From: Bacteroidales bacterium UBA4295
Lineage (GTDB): Bacteria; Bacteroidota; Bacteroidia; Bacteroidales; Paludibacteraceae
Direction of reading: 5' to 3'
DNA length: 64,000 nucleotides
Assembly: GCA_002395805.1 (NCBI GenBank)
Contig: DGVB01000026.1
Span: 1-64,000, forward strand
The notes under the pieces: model-generated
Told to the model about the DNA's origin: nothing
Database searches by the model: none
The model's input: only the letters and a program-made list of their open reading frames with translations
Made by a program: the position numbers and the translations under genes
Shown here: positions 26,648-34,726 of the stretch, piece by piece
How the letters are laid out: the number at the start of each line of letters is the position of its first letter
Numbering within the stretch: position 1 is the stretch's first letter

Positions 26648-27805
26648 ATGCCTAATACGCTAATATATAGCCGTTTATATGAGTGGTATGAGATCAACCG
26701 CCGCTCTCTCCCTTGGCGGGAGACGGAGGACCCCTATGCCATCTGGCTCAGCGAAATCATCCTCCAGCAGACCCGAGTGCTGCAGGGGCTGGACTACTAC
26801 CGCCGGTTTTTGAACCGCTGGCCTACGGTCGAGCTGTTAGCCGCAGCCGATGAAGCGGAAGTACTGCGCGAATGGCAGGGTCTGGGGTATTACTCCAGGG
26901 CACGAAACCTGCATAAAGCGGCGCAGATGATAGTAGAAAGACAAAAGTCGAAAGTCGAAAGCCAAGAGATACCTGCCTATCATTTTCCGCAGACTTTCGA
27001 AGAGATACGTGCTTTGCCCGGGGTAGGAGAATACACAGCGGGAGCGATTGCTTCGTTTGCCTACAACCTGCCCTACCCTGCCATGGACGGCAATGTCTAT
27101 CGCGTTGTGGCGCGGCTGCTGGACATAGACGAACCCTTCGACACCGCGGCGGGCAAGAAACTGTTTCACAAGAAGATAGAGGAACTACTGGATAGAGACA
27201 ACCCGCGGCTTTTCAACTCCGCTATCATGGAGTTCGGAGCCCTTTACTGCACGCCGACGCTGAGCGAAGAGACCTGCTCCGAGTGTCCGCTTGCGGATTT
27301 CTGTCTGGCGCATGCTCATGGCACGGCCTCGCTGCTCCCCGTCCGCAAACCGCGACCGAAAGTACGCGACCGGTGGTTCGACTACCATATTTACCTGGCA
27401 ACCTCTCCCCTGAGTTCTACGGACAGCCATTGGCAGTCCGATCGAGCAGAGCTCTTCACCCCTCAAGGGAGGGAGACAGATTCACTCATAATGACCCTCA
27501 TCCGGCGGCGGGAGAATCCGAAGGACATATGGTATCATCTCTATGAGTTTCCCTGCGAGGAGCTCATGAGTCCTACAGGCGAAGCCGATCCTACAGCGAA
27601 GCGGTCTTACAGCGAAGCGGTCTGCGAATTCACGCATGTACTTTCGCACCAACGCATCCACGCGCGGTTTATAGTACATAAGGTACAAAAAATGCCGGAG
27701 ATACCCGGCACTTTGCTCATTCACTGGGAGGAGCTCAATGATTTTGCCCTTTCCCGATTAACGCTGCGAGCGCTTGATACACTGCTACCTTCTCTTCCGC
27801 GGTAA
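26648..27805 (+). CDS. mutY: A/G-specific adenine glycosylase
   Basis: This base-excision repair enzyme removes adenine mispaired with 8-oxoguanine (about 385 residues). Catalytic Glu lies in SEIILQQTRV; the helix-hairpin-helix is LPGVGEYTAGAIASFAYNLP with the catalytic Asp in AMDGNVYRV. The 4Fe-4S loop is C-x8-C-x2-C-x5-C (CTPTLSEETC, ECPLADFC), two residues longer in the first gap than the usual x6. The C-terminal NUDIX-like domain is interrupted by in-frame repeats: KSKVESQE (26936), a decayed palindrome (27452) and PTAKRSYSEA (27571). The last 71 bp overlap the convergent DUF2520 gene. The start is the first ATG; an upstream TTG was rejected. Confidence 0.95.
   Translation: MPNTLIYSRLYEWYEINRRSLPWRETEDPYAIWLSEIILQQTRVLQGLDYYRRFLNRWPTVELLAAADEAEVLREWQGLGYYSRARNLHKAAQMIVERQKSKVESQEIPAYHFPQTFEEIRALPGVGEYTAGAIASFAYNLPYPAMDGNVYRVVARLLDIDEPFDTAAGKKLFHKKIEELLDRDNPRLFNSAIMEFGALYCTPTLSEETCSECPLADFCLAHAHGTASLLPVRKPRPKVRDRWFDYHIYLATSPLSSTDSHWQSDRAELFTPQGRETDSLIMTLIRRRENPKDIWYHLYEFPCEELMSPTGEADPTAKRSYSEAVCEFTHVLSHQRIHARFIVHKVQKMPEIPGTLLIHWEELNDFALSRLTLRALDTLLPSLPR
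26936..26966. repeat. AAAGTCG repeats inside mutY (family E)
   Basis: Units AAAGACA, AAAGTCG, AAAGTCG, AAAGCC run in tandem and are read in frame as ERQKSKVESQE between helices of the glycosylase domain. A sister array lies at 39638. Confidence 0.75.
27452..27477. repeat. decayed G/C palindrome inside mutY (family A)
   Basis: CACCCCTCAAGGGAGGGAG, read in frame as TPQGRE; a partial partner CTCTCCCCTGAG lies 45 bp upstream. Confidence 0.5.
27571..27627. repeat. tandem CTACAGCGAAGCGGT repeats inside mutY (family B)
   Basis: Three to four 15-16-bp units, CCTACAG(G/C)GAAGC.G, are read as PTGEADPTAKRSYSEAV. They are the reverse complement of the array in mutA at 2674-2757. Confidence 0.85.
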
Positions 27806-28511
27806 AGCCGTCTCCTTCTTTCGTACTTGGTACTTGTTTACTTAGTACTTCTATTTGATGCTCCATCACCGCTTGATCCCCGCGCTGCGCAGGACCTGTC
27901 TGTGCGTCGGCGGGCTTCATCTTATGCACCTTGGCGGCGGTGTTGTCGATCAGCGGCAGAAGCGCTTCGAACGGGATCTGCGTGTCTTGTAATATATCCG
28001 CGGCGATACGGTACATCAGATTCGTGTAATTATTGGCAAAAACGCCGGCTATATGCAGCCGCTCGCGGTCATGCTGGTTCGCTTCGTAGATGCGGCTCGT
28101 AAGGGTCTGCGCCAGCGAATAGATCGCCGCGATGTCGTCTATGTTACGACCCGATATGAAGCAGGGAATGCCGCTCCATTCGTCTATCAGCACCTCGCGG
28201 CTGAAACTCTGGAAGAAATACAGAATGCCCGAGTGCGGTTTGTCTTCGCCGAACACCTCTATCGGCATCGTGCCGGACGTATGCAGGTGCAGCGCCTTCG
28301 GCGCATGGATCTTGCTCACCACCTCCCGCAGCGCCTGATCCGCGATAGCGTAGATATACACGTCAAAACCATTTACCATTTGGTCATTTACCATTTGGTC
28401 ATTTGCTGTCAGCGGTCTGGCATGTATGAGTTCGGTCTTGATTCCTTTGAGGGTGAAAGCATGGTGGAGGTTCGTCCCCACGCTCCCCGCGCCTAAAATA
28501 ACTATTCTCAT
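27735..28511 (-). CDS. Rossmann-like / DUF2520 domain protein
   Basis: The 258-residue protein has an N-terminal NAD(P)-binding motif (MRIVILGAGSVGTNLHHAF) and a C-terminal DUF2520 helical domain (FANNYTNLMYRIAADIL, LLPLIDNTAAKV), the layout of F420-dependent NADP reductase/ProC-like proteins of unknown substrate. Two in-frame repeat inserts are visible: NDQMVNDQMVNG near residue 40, and SKQVPSTKEGDG near residue 233. Its ATG overlaps the M20 peptidase stop by 4 bp, and its last 71 bp overlap the end of mutY on the opposite strand. Confidence 0.88.
   Translation of the reverse strand: MRIVILGAGSVGTNLHHAFTLKGIKTELIHARPLTANDQMVNDQMVNGFDVYIYAIADQALREVVSKIHAPKALHLHTSGTMPIEVFGEDKPHSGILYFFQSFSREVLIDEWSGIPCFISGRNIDDIAAIYSLAQTLTSRIYEANQHDRERLHIAGVFANNYTNLMYRIAADILQDTQIPFEALLPLIDNTAAKVHKMKPADAQTGPAQRGDQAVMEHQIEVLSKQVPSTKEGDGFTAEEKVAVYQALAALIGKGQNH
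27821..27853. repeat. GTACTTGGTACTTG repeats inside the DUF2520 gene (family C)
   Basis: Three units, CGTACTTG, GTACTTGTTTA and TTAGTACTT, read in frame as EVLSKQVPSTKEG. Matches the arrays at 36977 and 39955. Confidence 0.7.
28367..28411. repeat. ACCATTTGGTCATTT direct repeats inside the DUF2520 gene
   Basis: Two and a half copies of a 15-bp unit (ACCATTTGGTCATTT) are read in frame as NDQMVNDQMVNG. The 15-bp period keeps the frame. Confidence 0.88.
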
Positions 28512-29929
28512 CCCTTAATTGTGCATTGTGAATTGTGCATTGTGAATTCTTTATAGAATTCAGCAACCGCGATAATTCCTTTTTCCCAGACCTCCAGGTC
28601 CATGGATTCGTTCGGCGAATGGATGGCGTTCTGCTCCAGACCGAAGCCCATGAGAATGGTCTTGCAGCCGAGGATCTGCTCAAAGGCGGCGATGATAGGG
28701 ATAGACCCGCCTCTTCGTGCCGCTAACGGACGCTTGCCGAAGGCAACCTCGAATCCTTTCTCCGCGGCTTTGTAAGCAGGAATGTCTATCGGACAAACAT
28801 ACCCCTGCCCGCCGTGCATCGGCGTCACCTGCACACGCACACCTCTTGGCGCGAGGGTTCCGATATAGTCTATGAACGCCTGTGAGATCTTCTCATGATC
28901 CTGGTTCGCCACCAGCCGGCAGGACACTTTCGCGAAAGCCTTGCCCGGCAGCACGGTCTTCGAGCCCTCACCCGTATATCCGCCCCAGATGCCGCATATG
29001 TCGAACGAAGGACGGCAGGAGTTGCGTTCGAGCGTCGAATATCCCTTTTCGCCGAACACGTCGTCCACATCGATAGCTTTGTTGTAGGCTTCCTGCGAGA
29101 AAGGTATCTGCGCTATCATCGCCCGTTCCTCTTCGGGGATCGGCAGCACATCGTCGTAGAAACCCGGGATGGTGATTTTGCCGTCTTTGTCCACTATCTT
29201 CGCCAGCATCTCGCAAAGGGCGTTCACGGGGTTCTTCACCGCTCCGCCGAAATGTCCCGAGTGCAGGTCTCTGTTCGGACCATCCACTTCGATCTGCCAG
29301 TAGGCCAGACCGCGCAGACCGGTGGTGATAGAGGGTGTCTCTTTGCCGATCATGGAGGTGTCGGAGACCAGGATAATATCGGCTTTGAGGAGGTCTTTGT
29401 GTTCCTCCAAGAAGGCTTCGAGACTCGGCGAACCGATCTCTTCTTCGCCCTCGAAGATGAACTTGACGTTGCATCGGAGTTGCCCTGTTTTGACCATGTA
29501 TTCAAAGGCCTTCGCCTGAATCATCGCCTGCCCTTTGTCATCATCTGCACCGCGTGCATAAAGCCGCCCGTCGCGGATCTGAGGCTCCCAAGGATCGGAT
29601 CTCCACTGCTCCACCGGCTCCACCGGCATCACATCGTAATGCGCATAGACGAGGACGGTAGGAAAGCCTACCCCCTGCCCCTCCCTAAAGGGAGGGGTGT
29701 ACTCCGCATAGACGAAGGGGTTGCCTTCTCCCCCTTTAGGGGGCCGGGGGGCTAATACTTCCGCTTTCTGGCAGCCGGCTTCGAGCAGCAACTCTCTCCA
29801 CCGCTCGGCGCAGCGAACCATGTCCGCTTTGTGTTCCGCTTGACAGCTCACACTCGGTATCCGAATGAGACTTGCCCACTCTTCCATAAACCGCGCTCTA
29901 TGCGCGCTGATGTAGTCCTGAATAGTCAT
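28508..29929 (-). CDS. M20-family metallopeptidase (dipeptidase)
   Basis: The 473-residue peptidase has the M20 zinc ligands in YAHYDVMPVEP (His, Asp), ARGADDDKGQ, FEGEEEIGS (Glu pair) and the lid domain with HSGHFGG. It probably cleaves dipeptides in the cytoplasm (CNDP/PepD-like). Its N-terminal part carries two in-frame family A palindromes (LAPRPPKGGEGN and TPPFREGQGVGF) separated by VYAEY, and its last codons (TMHNSQCTIKG) are made by a GCATTGTGAATT repeat. It is the first gene of a unit with DUF2520, with its own extended promoter. Confidence 0.92.
   Translation of the reverse strand: MTIQDYISAHRARFMEEWASLIRIPSVSCQAEHKADMVRCAERWRELLLEAGCQKAEVLAPRPPKGGEGNPFVYAEYTPPFREGQGVGFPTVLVYAHYDVMPVEPVEQWRSDPWEPQIRDGRLYARGADDDKGQAMIQAKAFEYMVKTGQLRCNVKFIFEGEEEIGSPSLEAFLEEHKDLLKADIILVSDTSMIGKETPSITTGLRGLAYWQIEVDGPNRDLHSGHFGGAVKNPVNALCEMLAKIVDKDGKITIPGFYDDVLPIPEEERAMIAQIPFSQEAYNKAIDVDDVFGEKGYSTLERNSCRPSFDICGIWGGYTGEGSKTVLPGKAFAKVSCRLVANQDHEKISQAFIDYIGTLAPRGVRVQVTPMHGGQGYVCPIDIPAYKAAEKGFEVAFGKRPLAARRGGSIPIIAAFEQILGCKTILMGFGLEQNAIHSPNESMDLEVWEKGIIAVAEFYKEFTMHNSQCTIKG
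28518..28550. repeat. GTGCATTGTGAATT repeats at the M20 peptidase C-terminus
   Basis: Two and a half tandem copies of a 14-bp unit end just inside the stop codon and supply the last ten residues, so the repeat has replaced the native C-terminus. Confidence 0.8.
29667..29701. repeat. G/C palindromic repeat inside the M20 peptidase gene, copy 1 (family A)
   Basis: CCTACCCCCTGCCCCTCCCT then AAAGGGAGGGGTG: the same tail and core as at 21041, read on the other strand as TPPFREGQGVG. Confidence 0.88.
29724..29759. repeat. G/C palindromic repeat inside the M20 peptidase gene, copy 2 (family A variant)
   Basis: CTCCCCCTTTAGGGGG followed by CCGGGGGGCTAA. The variant core has five G/C and the tail is CCGGGGGGCTAA. 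Read as LAPRPPKGGEG. Confidence 0.85.
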
Positions 29930-29950
29930 AACTCAACCATTTAGCGATTG

Positions 29951-29982
29951 CAAAATTACTGCTTTTTTTTGAAATATGCAAA
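29951..29982 (-). promoter_or_regulatory. -33/-7 promoter of the M20 peptidase gene
   Basis: Minus strand: TTTG, 20-nt spacer (CATATTTC, A8, GCAG), TAATTTTG, 21 bp upstream of the ATG. Confidence 0.8.
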
Positions 29983-30233
29983 TTTATTTTTATTCGGGGA
30001 AATCTACAAAAAGTGTATATATACATAGTATATATACAGTAAGAGTGCATAAAATGCAAAAAAATCGCAGTTATCCTATGGGTATCTTATGGTTATCCTA
30101 TGGGTATCCTATGGTAAAATCACGTTCACCATAGGATAACTCCCCTTTCCGTCTAGGTTTTCCCCGCTTAACGGGGACAACCTCACCTATGGTAAAATCA
30201 CGTTTTTTTCCTGCAAACAGAGTCCCCCAATAA
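29983..30233. other. noncoding stretch with hairpins and CCTATGG repeats
   Basis: About 250 bp hold two GTATATATAC copies, four to five (T)ATCCTATGGGT-type decamers (30071-30140) and two copies of CCTATGGTAAAATCACG. A hairpin (CCCCG/CGGGG extended by AGGTT/AACCT) at 30155-30183 and another (ATCCTATGGT/ACCATAGGAT) at 30105-30135 could end the AraC transcript. No convincing gene is present. Confidence 0.55.
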
Positions 30234-31346
30234 TTAGAGAGTAGCGAGGTATTCTTTGTATTCGCGGGGAGTGCGTCCTGTCCAATGTTTGAAGGCATTA
30301 GTGAAGTTGCTTTGCTCGCTAAAACCAACCCGCTCGGCGAGTTCCTGGAAGGATAGAGATGGTTCGGATTTCATGATTCGCTGGGATTCCAGAATGCGAA
30401 GACGATTGATGAAAGAGTTGAAGTTCATTCCCTCTTCCTGATTGATGGCATTGCTAAGAACGGTACGGCTGACACATAGTTCGTGCGCCATCTGCTCCAA
30501 AGTAATACTCCGGCGGAGGTATAGTTGTTGATTCAGTATAGTTTCCCTCATTTTCTCCCATCGCTCGCTTCTGTTACTGCTTTTTCCCGGGATGCCGGCA
30601 TCGGCATGGTAGTCGTAGAGAACCGGTTTCATCTGGATGAAGAGCGAAGGGTACAACATAAAGAGTATACCCACGACGATATACAAGACCATGATGGTGA
30701 TATTGAGAATAGCGGAGAGTGTAGGATTGAGGCTAGAAGTGATGCCGAGCGTGACAAGTCCGATACAGATGACAAAAGAGAAGCTGACACGGATCATATG
30801 GACATTGATCATCTTGTCCTCTGCGAAGAAATCCGCCGCCAGAGTTTGCCATCTCTTGCTCTCACAGACGAAACGCCAAGCGAAATAGAGACATAGCGCG
30901 ACATACTGCGTCATCCATAGAATGCGGATCCACACTTCGGGTTCGCGAATAAATCGGAACGGAGCGTCGTGGGTCGTAAGCGGTATATGCGGGAAGAAAA
31001 GGCGGATGATGCCATAGAGGCAGAGACAGACAATCAGCGGCGTGAAATGGAGCATCACATAGCGGTTAGTCACACGACGCGGGTTAATAAGGTTGATATG
31101 CGAGAGCGCGAGCAGGCACGCCTGTACGTTAGCCATAAAAAGGAATACCGGGTGCATCAGTTCGAGTGTGAGTCGTCCTTTGACGAGACAATAGACGGCC
31201 AGCGCTACATAAGAGAGCGAAATCATCCACCGTGAGAGACGATATCCATGCAAGCGCGCATCGTCCCGCGGCATCGGTACAGCAACCATAAGGACCGCCA
31301 TGACCATCAGTACTGCGAACAATATGTAAAACGAATAGGTAAACAC
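30234..31346 (-). CDS. membrane-anchored AraC-family transcriptional regulator
   Basis: The 370-residue protein has seven or eight predicted membrane helices in its first ~235 residues (for example FYILFAVLMVMAVLMVAV, FTPLIVCLCLYGIIRLFF, ITIMVLYIVVGILFMLYP) and a C-terminal AraC DNA-binding domain (~265-370) with two helix-turn-helices: LEQMAHELCVSRTVLSNAIN and FQELAERVGFSEQSNFTNAF. This arrangement is common in Bacteroidetes, where the signal is unknown. It is divergent from the lipoprotein cluster at 31.5 kb, which is a candidate target by position only. Confidence 0.88.
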   Translation of the reverse strand: MFTYSFYILFAVLMVMAVLMVAVPMPRDDARLHGYRLSRWMISLSYVALAVYCLVKGRLTLELMHPVFLFMANVQACLLALSHINLINPRRVTNRYVMLHFTPLIVCLCLYGIIRLFFPHIPLTTHDAPFRFIREPEVWIRILWMTQYVALCLYFAWRFVCESKRWQTLAADFFAEDKMINVHMIRVSFSFVICIGLVTLGITSSLNPTLSAILNITIMVLYIVVGILFMLYPSLFIQMKPVLYDYHADAGIPGKSSNRSERWEKMRETILNQQLYLRRSITLEQMAHELCVSRTVLSNAINQEEGMNFNSFINRLRILESQRIMKSEPSLSFQELAERVGFSEQSNFTNAFKHWTGRTPREYKEYLATL

Positions 31347-31362
31347 GCTTCAAAAACGAGTG

Positions 31363-31394
31363 CAAAGGTACAACAAAAATTGCACATATGCAAA
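31363..31394 (-). promoter_or_regulatory. -33/-7 promoter of the AraC-family regulator
   Basis: Minus strand: TTTG, 20-nt spacer (CATATGTGCAAT, T-tract, GTTG), TACCTTTG, 17 bp upstream of the ATG. The spacer contains the palindrome GCATATGTGC. Confidence 0.8.
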
Positions 31395-31456
31395 TTTTTG
31401 TACGATTTCATAAGTGAAATGTACCTTTTGATAAGTGATTAATGACAAAAAAGCAG

Positions 31457-31464
31457 TACCTTTG
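31457..31464 (+). promoter_or_regulatory. -7 box of the lipoprotein cluster
   Basis: TACCTTTG preceded by AAAAAAGCAG, exactly the usual spacer end, but the -33 position (31433-31436) lacks TTTG; the nearest TTTG is 26 nt upstream of the -7. The weak -33 could mean activator dependence. Confidence 0.6.
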
Positions 31465-31509
31465 TGGCGTGATTTAAAAGAAACTTTTAACCATATAAAA
31501 TATATCGTT

Positions 31510-31941
31510 ATGAAAAAGATTTTTGCTTTAGCCTTCGTGGCGGCTGTATCTATTGTTTTTGGTGCGTGCGACGGGAATGCGCCGAGTCAACCCAATGTGT
31601 TTATTTCTATTGCTGACAACGGCAAGCATCAAGGTTTCTATTTGATGTATTTGTCGTATGTCTCTATCGGCGACAACGGACTTTCAGGAAAGAATATTTT
31701 GGGAGAGCGAAAGGGTACGTTAGAGTTCAAAGGCATGACGTATGAGTGCTGGAGTATTCCAAAAAGGAAATGCGATTTGTATTTCGAATATTATCAAGGC
31801 GAAGGATGGTCGCCGAAGAAGGACAATGAGCGCAAGACCATCAATCTCAAAGATAACGAATGGGTACGTATCTCTTGGGATTTGGCGGAGAGTTATGCTA
31901 CACAGCCGGGTATACTCCAAGGCTCCGGCACAATGTATTGA
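31510..31941 (+). CDS. small lipoprotein of unknown function
   Basis: The 143-residue product starts MKKIFALAFVAAVSIVFGACD, a lipoprotein signal with lipobox FGAC. The mature part (SIADNGKHQGFYLMYLSYVSIGDNGLS) has no family I recognise. The lipobox is followed by DGN, consistent with surface export signals in Bacteroidetes. It is the first gene of a three-gene run with two further secreted products of unknown role; the ATG follows a -7 box by 45 bp. Confidence 0.7.
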   Translation: MKKIFALAFVAAVSIVFGACDGNAPSQPNVFISIADNGKHQGFYLMYLSYVSIGDNGLSGKNILGERKGTLEFKGMTYECWSIPKRKCDLYFEYYQGEGWSPKKDNERKTINLKDNEWVRISWDLAESYATQPGILQGSGTMY

Positions 31942-31957
31942 TTAAAATTATACAGTT

Positions 31958-33925
31958 ATGAAAAAGTTCTTGCTTTTGTTGGCGGCGGCGGGGATGATGA
32001 TAGCTTGCGGGGGAGGCAACGAACCGACCGTAAAGAGTGCGACTGCGAAAGTGACGTCGGAAGGCGGAGAGTATACGCTGAGCAACGGCGTGACGCTGAT
32101 CGTACCGAGCGGTGCTGTAAGCGGGACAACAGAGGTCAAAGTGGACTATCTGGAGTACCCGGATGAGAGTACCGGCACGCTGCCGAACGATATACAGGGC
32201 ATGGTGCGTTTCGAGCCGGAAGGACTGGTTTTTGACCGTCCGATACAGGTGAAGATGCCGCTTAACCAGCCTGCGCAGGGCAAGACGGATATCATCTATT
32301 GGTCTGCCGGAGACGAACGATGGTATATCACCGACCGCGGCGAGACAGCCGGCGGAGAAGTGACATTCTACGTGGATCATTTCAGCAGCTATGCCTCGAT
32401 AGGAGGCGGATGGAGCGATATATTCAGCACAATGGATACGTATGTCGGCGGGTCGGATAACGAAGAAGCAATCTCGAATGCCGTGAAGCGATTCCTGGAG
32501 CAAGAGTTATGGGAAGAGATGGGCATGAAAGACTTGCATTTTGCGGCGCACACGAGTGCCGGAAACTCCTGCGCAAAGGCCTGCGGCCTGTACGGTTTCT
32601 GGTCGAGCGAACAAGGCGGAAAGACGCGGCAAGGAGGAGGTGTCGTCAAGGAGAAAAGTAAGCATAACCTCGTTTCTACCATAGCGATGTCGAGCAGTCA
32701 GATGACAAGTCATCTGCAGAGCGAGACACAGATAGCGGCAGACCGGATCATCGAGATTTACGGCGAGCCGTGCGCGACAGAGTTAACCGGTTCGGCCAGC
32801 CCTGCGACGGTAGAGAAAGGCAAGAAAACGACCGTGACGATCAAAGCGCATTGCGATGGATCGCCGCTGGCCGACCAGCTGATACAGATATCCTGCTCGC
32901 CCGAACTATCCTGCGGTACGGTGAACAAGAAAACCGACAGCAACGGCGAGATAGAGATCTCCGTCAAAGGAGAGGAAGAAGGTACAGGTATCGTCTATGC
33001 CAAAGCCGTGAGCACCATCGACCCGGAGATAGAGACCGAAATCCAGATCCCCGTCAAAGTAGGTGACGGCGACAACTGGCGAATTACTTTAGATATGCAT
33101 ATAAAATGTACCTCTTCGTTTATAGAAAGTAATACCGAAGGTATCTACACCGAAGACTATAAGGTTGAAGGCAGCGATCAGTCGATTGAATACGGCTTTA
33201 CGGAAGTGATAGACATAACCATCGGCGCACCGCAGAAATTCGACCAATATATATACAGCCAAATATCCGGAAAGGCGTCCGTTACTAACCATCGTGACGA
33301 GTATAAGTGTGATCTTCCTACTTTCAGGCAGAGCGGCAAAGTTACAATCATGGATATTGTTTCCACTGCCAGTATGTCGCAGACCTTATCCGCTTCGCCG
33401 GAATTCCAGGACTTCAAAGATATTCCAATAGTCGGCACTTATTCTTCGGGGGAAGGTAAGACTATGTTCGCTTTCTTTGTTGGCTACAGCGATCTGGATG
33501 CTGTGTACAGCAGCAGCGCGGAGGATGATTATAATATGTTGATGAAGTATACTTTCTTCAATCCGAATATCACAGGCTCTTGGTCTGCCAGCGATTCGGA
33601 TGACAGAAATGAGGACGGAACTATCCTTTATGGAAAAATCGGCATGATGGATGGCGGAAATGGACATAGCCTAGCTATTTGCTCGGCGGTGTCCAGTTTC
33701 TCCAATTCGGTCAATCTTCAAGAAGAAACCATCCCTATCCAGTATTCTACAGATGATTACTCTTTAATGGCTATCAATGTTGGGAATTATGGCATCAGCG
33801 GAGAATGGGCTGCACGTGTAGGCATTTATCCGACTTTAAATTGGGTAGGTTTGGCAGATTGGACCGGCAAACGCCACTGGACTGTTACCGGCACGCTGAA
33901 GGTTGAACAATTGGATAAGAAATAA
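31958..33925 (+). CDS. large lipoprotein with ZU5-like and Ig-like domains
   Basis: The 655-residue protein begins with a lipoprotein signal (LLLLAAAGMMIACGGG). Residues ~25-150 resemble a ZU5-type domain (SEGGEYTLSNGVTLIVPSGAVSGTTEVKV to VDHFSSYASIG). A helical segment with CAKACGLYGFWSSEQGGK follows, then an Ig-like (Big_1-like) domain near 265-360 (ASPATVEKGKKTTVTIKA, GEIEISVKG). The last ~290 residues are unrecognised. The layout suggests a surface adhesin or scaffold. Function unknown. Confidence 0.75.
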   Translation: MKKFLLLLAAAGMMIACGGGNEPTVKSATAKVTSEGGEYTLSNGVTLIVPSGAVSGTTEVKVDYLEYPDESTGTLPNDIQGMVRFEPEGLVFDRPIQVKMPLNQPAQGKTDIIYWSAGDERWYITDRGETAGGEVTFYVDHFSSYASIGGGWSDIFSTMDTYVGGSDNEEAISNAVKRFLEQELWEEMGMKDLHFAAHTSAGNSCAKACGLYGFWSSEQGGKTRQGGGVVKEKSKHNLVSTIAMSSSQMTSHLQSETQIAADRIIEIYGEPCATELTGSASPATVEKGKKTTVTIKAHCDGSPLADQLIQISCSPELSCGTVNKKTDSNGEIEISVKGEEEGTGIVYAKAVSTIDPEIETEIQIPVKVGDGDNWRITLDMHIKCTSSFIESNTEGIYTEDYKVEGSDQSIEYGFTEVIDITIGAPQKFDQYIYSQISGKASVTNHRDEYKCDLPTFRQSGKVTIMDIVSTASMSQTLSASPEFQDFKDIPIVGTYSSGEGKTMFAFFVGYSDLDAVYSSSAEDDYNMLMKYTFFNPNITGSWSASDSDDRNEDGTILYGKIGMMDGGNGHSLAICSAVSSFSNSVNLQEETIPIQYSTDDYSLMAINVGNYGISGEWAARVGIYPTLNWVGLADWTGKRHWTVTGTLKVEQLDKK

Positions 33926-33947
33926 ATAAACAATAAATCATATCGTT

Positions 33948-34601
33948 ATGAGAAAAATCTTAGTATTATGCTTCGCTGCTCTGGTAAGCGTTGCGCTGTT
34001 TGCCAAGAAGCAAACAACAGAGACACCGGGTCTGAAGCTCATTGAGGGCAACAGCCGTTTTATCAACGAGAATGCCAAAGTGGCTCTCTTCATGGATTTC
34101 GAAAACGCCGTTTCAGTGGAATACGGCAAAGACAAAAAGACCGTAGAGCGCAACGAAGGACGAATGCTGGATTCTATTCCTGCCGAGGAATGGAAGAAAG
34201 ATTTCGTAGAGTTGAACCAACGGATGGTGGCTTATTTCAATGAGGTGGCTACCGCGGCAGGCAAACCGATCCGCATGACCGCTAATCCCGACGAAGCCCA
34301 ATATGATATCTTCATCAAAGTGGATACAATCGACATGGGCAACACCGGTGCTGCTGTGTTCGTGAGACATGCAGGCTGTGCTATAGGCACAGGAGATGTG
34401 TGGATCAAGAAACATAACTCCGAAGAAGTGGTATGTCATCTGCATATGAACAAGATGGAAGCGGAATGGAACGACATGTACAAAATTGACCGTCTGATCC
34501 GCCTCTACGGCTGGGATCTGATGGGTAAGTATTTCTTCAACGCCACCATGTATCCCGTTCCTTTCTCCACCAAATTTAAGATCACCGTACAGAAGAAATA
34601 G
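33948..34601 (+). CDS. secreted protein of unknown function
   Basis: The 217-residue product has a signal peptide (ILVLCFAALVSVALFA) and a mature part with alternating strands and helices (GLKLIEGNSRFINENAKVAL, AQYDIFIKVDTIDMGN, GDVWIKKHNSEEVVCHLH). It resembles lipoprotein-like DUF4410-type folds only loosely; no firm assignment. It closes the 31.5-34.6 kb unit, as a terminator follows at 34641. Confidence 0.65.
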   Translation: MRKILVLCFAALVSVALFAKKQTTETPGLKLIEGNSRFINENAKVALFMDFENAVSVEYGKDKKTVERNEGRMLDSIPAEEWKKDFVELNQRMVAYFNEVATAAGKPIRMTANPDEAQYDIFIKVDTIDMGNTGAAVFVRHAGCAIGTGDVWIKKHNSEEVVCHLHMNKMEAEWNDMYKIDRLIRLYGWDLMGKYFFNATMYPVPFSTKFKITVQKK

Positions 34602-34640
34602 AGCGAGCAGAGCTCGCGCGTAACGCTTCGTTGTTGAGAA

Positions 34641-34668
34641 AAAGGCACCCCATCGGGTGCTTTTTTTG
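34641..34668 (+). terminator. intrinsic terminator of the lipoprotein cluster
   Basis: Stem GCACCC/GGGTGC with loop CATC, preceded by an A-run and followed by seven T's. Confidence 0.88.
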
Positions 34669-34676
34669 CTTTTTTC

Positions 34677-34707
34677 TTGCACAATTCGAAAAAAAGCAGT
34701 ACCTTTG
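34677..34707 (+). promoter_or_regulatory. -33/-7 promoter of lptD
   Basis: TTG at 34677-34679, a 20-nt spacer (CACAATTCG, A7, GCAG) and TACCTTTG at 34700-34707; ATG 19 bp downstream. Confidence 0.82.
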
Positions 34708-34726
34708 CGGGCTAAATTGGCTTATT

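Noticed and set aside
30098..30328. minus-strand ORF built on the CCTATGG repeats
   Set aside because: It overlaps the AraC C-terminus out of frame, and its sequence is mostly translated repeat.
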